64,000 nt of DNA. Source: JBOICV01 sp050740255 (GTDB taxonomy: Bacteria > Pseudomonadota > Gammaproteobacteria > Nevskiales > JBOICV01). Under the pieces are notes generated by a model. That model had not been told where the DNA came from and searched no databases. It worked only from the letters and a program-made list of their open reading frames with translations. Numbering within the stretch: position 1 is the first letter of the stretch; each line of letters begins with the position of its first letter. The stretch spans positions 1 through 64,000 of the forward strand of contig JBOICV010000078.1 in NCBI GenBank assembly GCA_050740255.1. The letters run 5' to 3'. Of this stretch, positions 60,046 through 64,000 are shown one piece after another. A program made the position numbers and the translations under genes.

Positions 60046-60723
60046 TTACTCGGGGCTCGAAACCGGGCCGGCGTCAGCAGGCGCCTGCGCAGTCGCCGCA
60101 TCCGTCGGTTGCAGCTTTTCCAGCGCGCTCGCCAGCGCGTCGAGGTCGCGGATCTCCGGCAGCGTCGGCATGGATTCGAGCGATTGCAGATTGAAGTCGT
60201 CGAGGAACTGGCGGGTGGTGCCGAGCAGTTCAGGCCGGCCAGGCACTTCGCGAACACCCAGCACCTTGACCCACTCGCGCTCAAGCAGGGTCTTGATGAT
60301 GCTGGGCGACAGCATCACGCCGCGGATTTCCTCGACCTCACCACGGGTGATCGGCTGGCGGTAGGCAATCAGTGCCAGCGTCTCCAGCAGCGCGCGCGAA
60401 TAGCGCGGCGGCTTCTCTTCCCAGAGCTGTGCGATATAAGGTGCGAAACGCTCGCGCACCTGAATACGCCAGCCGCTGCCGACTTCCAGCACTTCGGCTA
60501 CGCGATCCGCATAACGTTCGCGCAGCGCATCCAGCGCTGCGCGCAAGTCTTTCTTGTCGGGCCGCTCCTGCTCGGGAAACACCGCCATCAGCCGTTCCAG
60601 CGGCAGCGGCTGGTCGGCCGCCAGCAGCACCGCCTCTAATATGTCTTGCAACGCTTCTGATTCGACCGCGGCCGGTGCTTCCGGCGGCAGGTCTGCTAGC
60701 GATTCAGTTTGCGGATTGTCCAT
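60046..60723 (-). CDS. scpB: segregation and condensation protein ScpB
   Basis: A 225-residue winged-helix subunit of the SMC-ScpAB condensin. Two winged-helix domains span about 25-190, with LLETLALIAYRQPITRGEVEEIRG the diagnostic segment. It starts at the ATG at 60723, 20 bp inside the scpA 3' end, so translation is probably coupled. It ends 16 bp before the REP pair. smc itself is not in the window; many gammaproteobacteria with scpAB keep smc elsewhere. Confidence 0.94.
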   Translation of the reverse strand: MDNPQTESLADLPPEAPAAVESEALQDILEAVLLAADQPLPLERLMAVFPEQERPDKKDLRAALDALRERYADRVAEVLEVGSGWRIQVRERFAPYIAQLWEEKPPRYSRALLETLALIAYRQPITRGEVEEIRGVMLSPSIIKTLLEREWVKVLGVREVPGRPELLGTTRQFLDDFNLQSLESMPTLPEIRDLDALASALEKLQPTDAATAQAPADAGPVSSPE

Positions 60724-61606
60724 CTTCCGTCTCAGCAAGGTCTTCATTCGCGGCGACCGCGCGGCTGCCGCCGGCGCCCGCCACCCGCAGGAAAATCGGT
60801 CCGAATACTTCGGGCTGCTCCATTTGCAGCACCGATTCCTTCACCAGTTCCAGAATCGCCAGAAAGGTTACCACCACGCCCATGCGACCCTCATCCAGCG
60901 GAAACAGCGTCGAGAACTCGGCTTCACGCGTCTCCTGCAGGTGCGTCAGAATCTGGCTCATGCGTTCGCGCACGCTCAAGGGCTCGCGCTGAATATGGTG
61001 GTGCGCGAACAACTCCGCACGCAGCATCACTTCGCGGAACGCGAGAATCAATTCCTTCAGCTCCGGCTGCGGCTGACGTTCCGGTGCAATCACCCGCTCC
61101 GACCGGGCCTGGGCTACAAAAATCTCGCGGCCGACACGCGGCAGACGCTCCAACGCTTCCGCGGCCTGCTTGAAGCGCTCGTATTCCTGCAGGCGCCGGA
61201 TCAGCTCGGCACGCGGGTCGACGCCTTCCTCACCCTCTGTCACTGGCGGCTTGGGCAGCAACATGCGCGACTTGATCTCGGCCAGCATTGCCGCCATCAC
61301 CAGATAGTCGGCCGCCAGCTCGATGCGCATGTTCTGCATCAAATCTATGTACTGCATGTACTGGTCGGTGATCCGCGCGACCGGGATATCGAGGATATCC
61401 ACGTTCTGTTTGCGGATCAGATAAAGCAATAAATCCAGCGGACCTTCGAATGCATCAAGAAAAACCTCTAGAGCATCCGGCGGAATGTAGAGATCGTCGG
61501 GCCATTTTTCTATCGGCTCGCCGCGAATTTTGGGCAGCCTGGCGATAATCTCCCCCTCCCCTTGGGCGAGGGGGGGAGGAGCGGCGTCCTGTTCCTGTAC
61601 GGTCAC
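60704..61606 (-). CDS. scpA: segregation and condensation protein ScpA
   Basis: A kleisin subunit of about 300 residues that bridges SMC heads. The core DAFEGPLDLLLYLIRKQNVD is the family signature, with the SMC-binding helices before and after. I choose the GTG at 61606, with a GGAGGGGG sequence just upstream. The frame is open to a TTG at 61678, which would overlap trpS by 14 bp. The start lies among C/G-rich hairpins, and about the first 25 residues (VTVQEQDAAPPPLAQGEGEI) are encoded partly by repeat-like DNA. It overlaps scpB by 20 bp. Confidence 0.88.
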   Translation of the reverse strand: MTVQEQDAAPPPLAQGEGEIIARLPKIRGEPIEKWPDDLYIPPDALEVFLDAFEGPLDLLLYLIRKQNVDILDIPVARITDQYMQYIDLMQNMRIELAADYLVMAAMLAEIKSRMLLPKPPVTEGEEGVDPRAELIRRLQEYERFKQAAEALERLPRVGREIFVAQARSERVIAPERQPQPELKELILAFREVMLRAELFAHHHIQREPLSVRERMSQILTHLQETREAEFSTLFPLDEGRMGVVVTFLAILELVKESVLQMEQPEVFGPIFLRVAGAGGSRAVAANEDLAETEDGQSAN

Positions 61607-61641
61607 TCCCCCTCCCCTAGCCCCTCCCTCAGGGGGAGGGG
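61550..61641. repeat. pair of C/G-rich palindromic repeats at the scpA start
   Basis: The 13-base sequence ctccccctcccct is repeated at 61550-61562 and 61606-61618. Each copy pairs with a G-rich arm downstream: 61550-61556 region with 61571-61578, and 61621-61628 with 61634-61641. One hairpin lies in the first scpA codons and the other between the trpS stop and the scpA start. Confidence 0.7.
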
Positions 61642-61664
61642 AATGCAGGCAAGAATCTCGCTGT

Positions 61665-62666
61665 TCATTGGGGCACAAATCCCAGGACGTCGTGCACGCG
61701 CTTCAGCGTCGGCTCGGCGCGCGCCTGGGCGCGTTCGGCGCCATCCTTGAGCATGCGCGCGAGTTCACCGCTGTCACCAATTAACTTCTGATAACGCGCC
61801 TGCACCGGCTTCAGAAACTCCACGACGGCTTCGGCCAGATCATTCTTGAACTTGCCATAACCCTGCCCTGCATAGTCCTGCTCGATCTGCGCGAAAGACT
61901 TGCCCGTCACGGCCGAGTGAATCGTCATCAGATTGGCGACGCCCGGGCGTTTTTCGTCGTATTCGATGGTCGAGCCCGAGTCCGTCACCGCGCGCTTGAG
62001 TTTCTTGCTCACGATATCCGGCGGATCAAGCAGCGCGATGTAGTTATTGGCGTTGTCGTCCGACTTGGACATCTTGGTGGTCGGCTCCTGCAGGCTCATC
62101 ACGCGGGCGCCAACTTCTGGAATATACGGCTCCGGCACGCGGAACACCGGACTATCTGTAGCGCCATACAGATTGTTGAAACGGATGGCCACGTCGCGGG
62201 CCAGCTCGAGATGCTGTTTCTGGTCATTGCCAACCGGCACCAGACTGGTTTGATACAACAGGATGTCGGCCGCCATCAGCACCGGATAGTCGAACAGGCC
62301 GGCGTTGATATTCTCCCTGAACTGGCGCGACTTGTCCTTGAACTGGGTCATGCGGTTCAGCTCGCCGACCTGGGTATAGCAGTTGAGAATCCAGCCTAGC
62401 TGAGCGTGCTGTGGCACATGCGACTGCATGAACACCACGCTTTTTTCCGGATCAATCCCGCAGGCCACATACAGACTGATGAACTCGAGACAACGCTGGC
62501 GCAGCTCGGCTGGCGGCTGCCGCACGGTAATCGCGTGCAGATCAACCAGCGTGAACAGACAGTCGTGGGTTTCCTGCAGCGCAACCCAGTTCTTGAGTGC
62601 GCCGATGTAGTTGCCAAGCGTGAGCTGGCCCGATGGCTGGATGCCGGAGAGAACGACCGGGCGCAT
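61665..62666 (-). CDS. trpS: tryptophanyl-tRNA synthetase
   Basis: A 333-residue class I synthetase. The HIGH-like motif is in SGIQPSGQLTLGNYIGALKN, and KMSKS is in TTKMSKSDDNANNY. The length matches bacterial TrpRS. The ATG at 62666 is 2 bp after the M50 protease stop. It is the first of the trpS-scpA-scpB-rluB run. Confidence 0.97.
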   Translation of the reverse strand: MRPVVLSGIQPSGQLTLGNYIGALKNWVALQETHDCLFTLVDLHAITVRQPPAELRQRCLEFISLYVACGIDPEKSVVFMQSHVPQHAQLGWILNCYTQVGELNRMTQFKDKSRQFRENINAGLFDYPVLMAADILLYQTSLVPVGNDQKQHLELARDVAIRFNNLYGATDSPVFRVPEPYIPEVGARVMSLQEPTTKMSKSDDNANNYIALLDPPDIVSKKLKRAVTDSGSTIEYDEKRPGVANLMTIHSAVTGKSFAQIEQDYAGQGYGKFKNDLAEAVVEFLKPVQARYQKLIGDSGELARMLKDGAERAQARAEPTLKRVHDVLGFVPQ

Positions 62667-62668
62667 GA

Positions 62669-63337
62669 TCAAAAGATGCGAATACTGGGCAAGCCCAGAA
62701 TGGTCATCAACCCGGTCTGCGCGGCCTGCAACATCGGATTCATGATGCGGCTCAACATGCCGGTCGCAAGCAGGATAACGACCAGAAACAATCCATACTG
62801 CTCAAAGCGATCCACTGTACGCGCAGCCGATTCGGGCAAAAAACCGTTCAGCACGCGGCTGCCGTCCAGGGGCGGCAGCGGCAATAGATTCAGCACCATC
62901 AGCACCAGATTGATGGCAATGCCCGCCGCGCCCATATAAATCAGACCCTGCGCCAGTCCTTGCCCGCCCAGCGCGAGTCCGAGTTTGAGCAAAAGCCCCC
63001 AGAACAAGGCCATCGCGAGATTGGCGACCGGACCCGCCAGCGCGACAATTGCCATGTCACGGCGTGGGTGTTTGAAATAGCGTGTGCTGACCGGTACCGG
63101 CTTGGCCCAGCCGAACAGGAAACCGCTTTTCATCATTAGTAGCAGGCCCGGCACCAGCAGAGTACCCACCGGATCCACGTGCTTGACCGGATTCAGCGTA
63201 AGGCGGCCCAGCATATAGGCGGTGGAATCGCCAAACATCCGTGCAACATAGCCGTGAGCGACTTCATGCACGGTGATCGCGAAAACCACCGGGATCACCC
63301 AGATGCAAATTTGCTGGATCAGATTCAACTCAGACAT
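62669..63337 (-). CDS. M50-family site-2 protease-like membrane protein
   Basis: A 222-residue inner-membrane zinc metalloprotease of the small SREBP-type group. HExxH is in VVFAITVHEVAHGYVARMFG, and the second metal motif is NLLPLPPLDGSRVL. About five to six spans are present. Such proteins lie next to trpS and scpAB in many bacteria, but their substrates are unknown. The ATG at 63337 is the family start; an upstream frame to 63442 lacks similarity. Confidence 0.9.
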   Translation of the reverse strand: MSELNLIQQICIWVIPVVFAITVHEVAHGYVARMFGDSTAYMLGRLTLNPVKHVDPVGTLLVPGLLLMMKSGFLFGWAKPVPVSTRYFKHPRRDMAIVALAGPVANLAMALFWGLLLKLGLALGGQGLAQGLIYMGAAGIAINLVLMVLNLLPLPPLDGSRVLNGFLPESAARTVDRFEQYGLFLVVILLATGMLSRIMNPMLQAAQTGLMTILGLPSIRIF

Positions 63338-63433
63338 AGGCGGCGAATTATACGGGAGCGGAGATGGGTCGCGGCCTTGGCTTTTTTCGGCCCGCGGCAA
63401 GCAGGTAAGATGCCGCAACCTACGGAGCAAGTT

Positions 63434-63844
63434 ATGCCACATTCATCTATAAGCGGCGGCTGTCAATGCGGTGCGGTGCGTTATGAAGCGAGCGGGGAAC
63501 CCGTCGCGGTCGCGCTATGCCACTGCAGCATGTGCCGGCGTGCACATGCGGCGCCAGCGGTGGCCTGGGCCATGTTCCAGCAGACTCAGGTGCGGTTCGT
63601 TGCCGGGAAACCGACCGAATACGCCTCTTCGCCGGACGCCAAGCGCGGTTTCTGCGCGCGCTGCGGCACCCAGATCAGCTTCGCTGCCAGTTATATTCCC
63701 GGCCTGATTGATTTGACGGTCGGCAGCCTGGATCATCCGGAGCAGATGCAGCCGCAATTGCATTACTGGGACTCAAAGCGCCTGCCCTGGGTCAAGTTCG
63801 CGGATGACCTGCCGCGGCACGCGGAATTTCCGCCCTTCGGCTAA
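63434..63844 (+). CDS. GFA-family zinc protein (CENP-V/GFA domain)
   Basis: A 136-residue protein of the glutathione-dependent formaldehyde-activating enzyme family. The zinc cysteines are in GGCQCGAVRY, LCHCSMCRR and FCARCGTQI. The ATG at 63434 has GGAG 6 bp upstream. Real formaldehyde activity has been questioned for many members, so function is not assigned. It diverges from the M50 gene with about 96 bp between. Its stop overlaps the convergent yciO stop. Confidence 0.9.
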   Translation: MPHSSISGGCQCGAVRYEASGEPVAVALCHCSMCRRAHAAPAVAWAMFQQTQVRFVAGKPTEYASSPDAKRGFCARCGTQISFAASYIPGLIDLTVGSLDHPEQMQPQLHYWDSKRLPWVKFADDLPRHAEFPPFG

Positions 63845-64000
63845 AGACCGAGTTCGCTGACGCTGCCCTTGCCTGGACGCAACAGGCGCAGGCCCTCGCC
63901 CGACAAATCCAGCACGGTGGTAGGTTCAAGCCCGCAATTGCCGCTATCCACCACCACATCCACCAGGGGTGAAAGGGTCTCCAGCACCTCGTTCACATCG
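63841..64000 (-). CDS. yciO: YciO/YrdC-family protein, C-terminal fragment
   Basis: The last 52 codons of a gene cut by the window edge. The reading ends VVVDSGNCGLEPTTVLDLSG followed by LLRPGKGSVSEL, which matches the C-terminus of the YciO/Sua5/YrdC family (threonylcarbamoyl-AMP synthase fold). Position next to the M50 protease and trpS supports YciO. Whether it has threonylcarbamoyladenylate synthase activity cannot be judged. Confidence 0.8.
   Translation of the reverse strand, partial: DVNEVLETLSPLVDVVVDSGNCGLEPTTVLDLSGEGLRLLRPGKGSVSELGL

Noticed and set aside
1..64000. CRISPR array or toxin-antitoxin pair
   Set aside because: No regularly spaced direct repeats and no small paired genes with known toxin or antitoxin motifs were seen.

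Overview
This is a GC-rich, densely coding stretch of a gammaproteobacterial chromosome. The order gyrA-serC-(serA)-pheA-hisC-tyrA-aroA-cmk-rpsA-ihfB-lapA-lapB, with mtnA/MTA deaminase-ubiG-mupP-yciK-type SDR on the other side of gyrA, matches the arrangement I know from Pseudomonas and related non-enteric gammaproteobacteria. So do the yciO-M50-trpS-scpA-scpB-rluB block and the bcp-gcvR-dapA-bamC-like order. Nothing in the window fixes a genus. I see no prophage, CRISPR array or complete insertion sequence.

Positions 1-21022 hold a surface-glycan locus, read almost entirely on the minus strand. It encodes a GT8-like enzyme cut by the window edge, a GT2 glycosyltransferase, two GT-C-like membrane proteins, three acyltransferase-3 proteins, six SAM-fold genes (five soluble methyltransferase-type enzymes and one membrane spermidine-synthase-like protein), a Wzx-type flippase, and a protein resembling plant reversibly glycosylated polypeptide/UDP-arabinopyranose mutase. 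Next to the last lie UDP-glucuronate decarboxylase and, divergently, UDP-glucose dehydrogenase. Ugd and Uxs should supply UDP-glucuronate and UDP-xylose. The RGP/UAM-like protein suggests the pentose branch may continue to a furanose sugar, and the methyl- and acyltransferases suggest a heavily capped, hydrophobic glycan. This locus is the best candidate for something undescribed.

Positions 21015-27410 carry a small membrane protein, a DUF1329 protein, oligoribonuclease, an OmpA-family protein, pterin carbinolamine dehydratase and the recR-ybaB-dnaX unit. The 27411-27976 gap contains the 4.5S SRP RNA gene, tRNA-Ser(GGA) and a duplicated 5' piece of that tRNA bordering a hairpin-rich segment. 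Next come a very short BamC-like lipoprotein, dapA, a phosphomannomutase/phosphoglucomutase and manC (a likely GDP-mannose supply for the glycan). A palindrome-rich repeat covers the manC start. On the plus strand follow gcvR, bcp, a PIN-PhoH ATPase and a BepA-like M48 protease.

Positions 36368-52439 are the LPS-assembly (lapAB), translation (rpsA), nucleoid (ihfB) and aromatic/serine supraoperon region ending in gyrA and mtnA. Positions 52491-55966 carry an operon with overlapping stops and starts: MTA/SAH deaminase, ubiG, MupP/Gph-type phosphatase and SDR. The last part contains a crotonase, ChrA, a DsbA-fold isomerase, rluB, scpB, scpA, trpS, an M50 protease, a GFA-family protein and the end of yciO. 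Small palindromic repeats sit in several gaps, including a REP pair between scpB and rluB and C/G-rich hairpins at the start of scpA.
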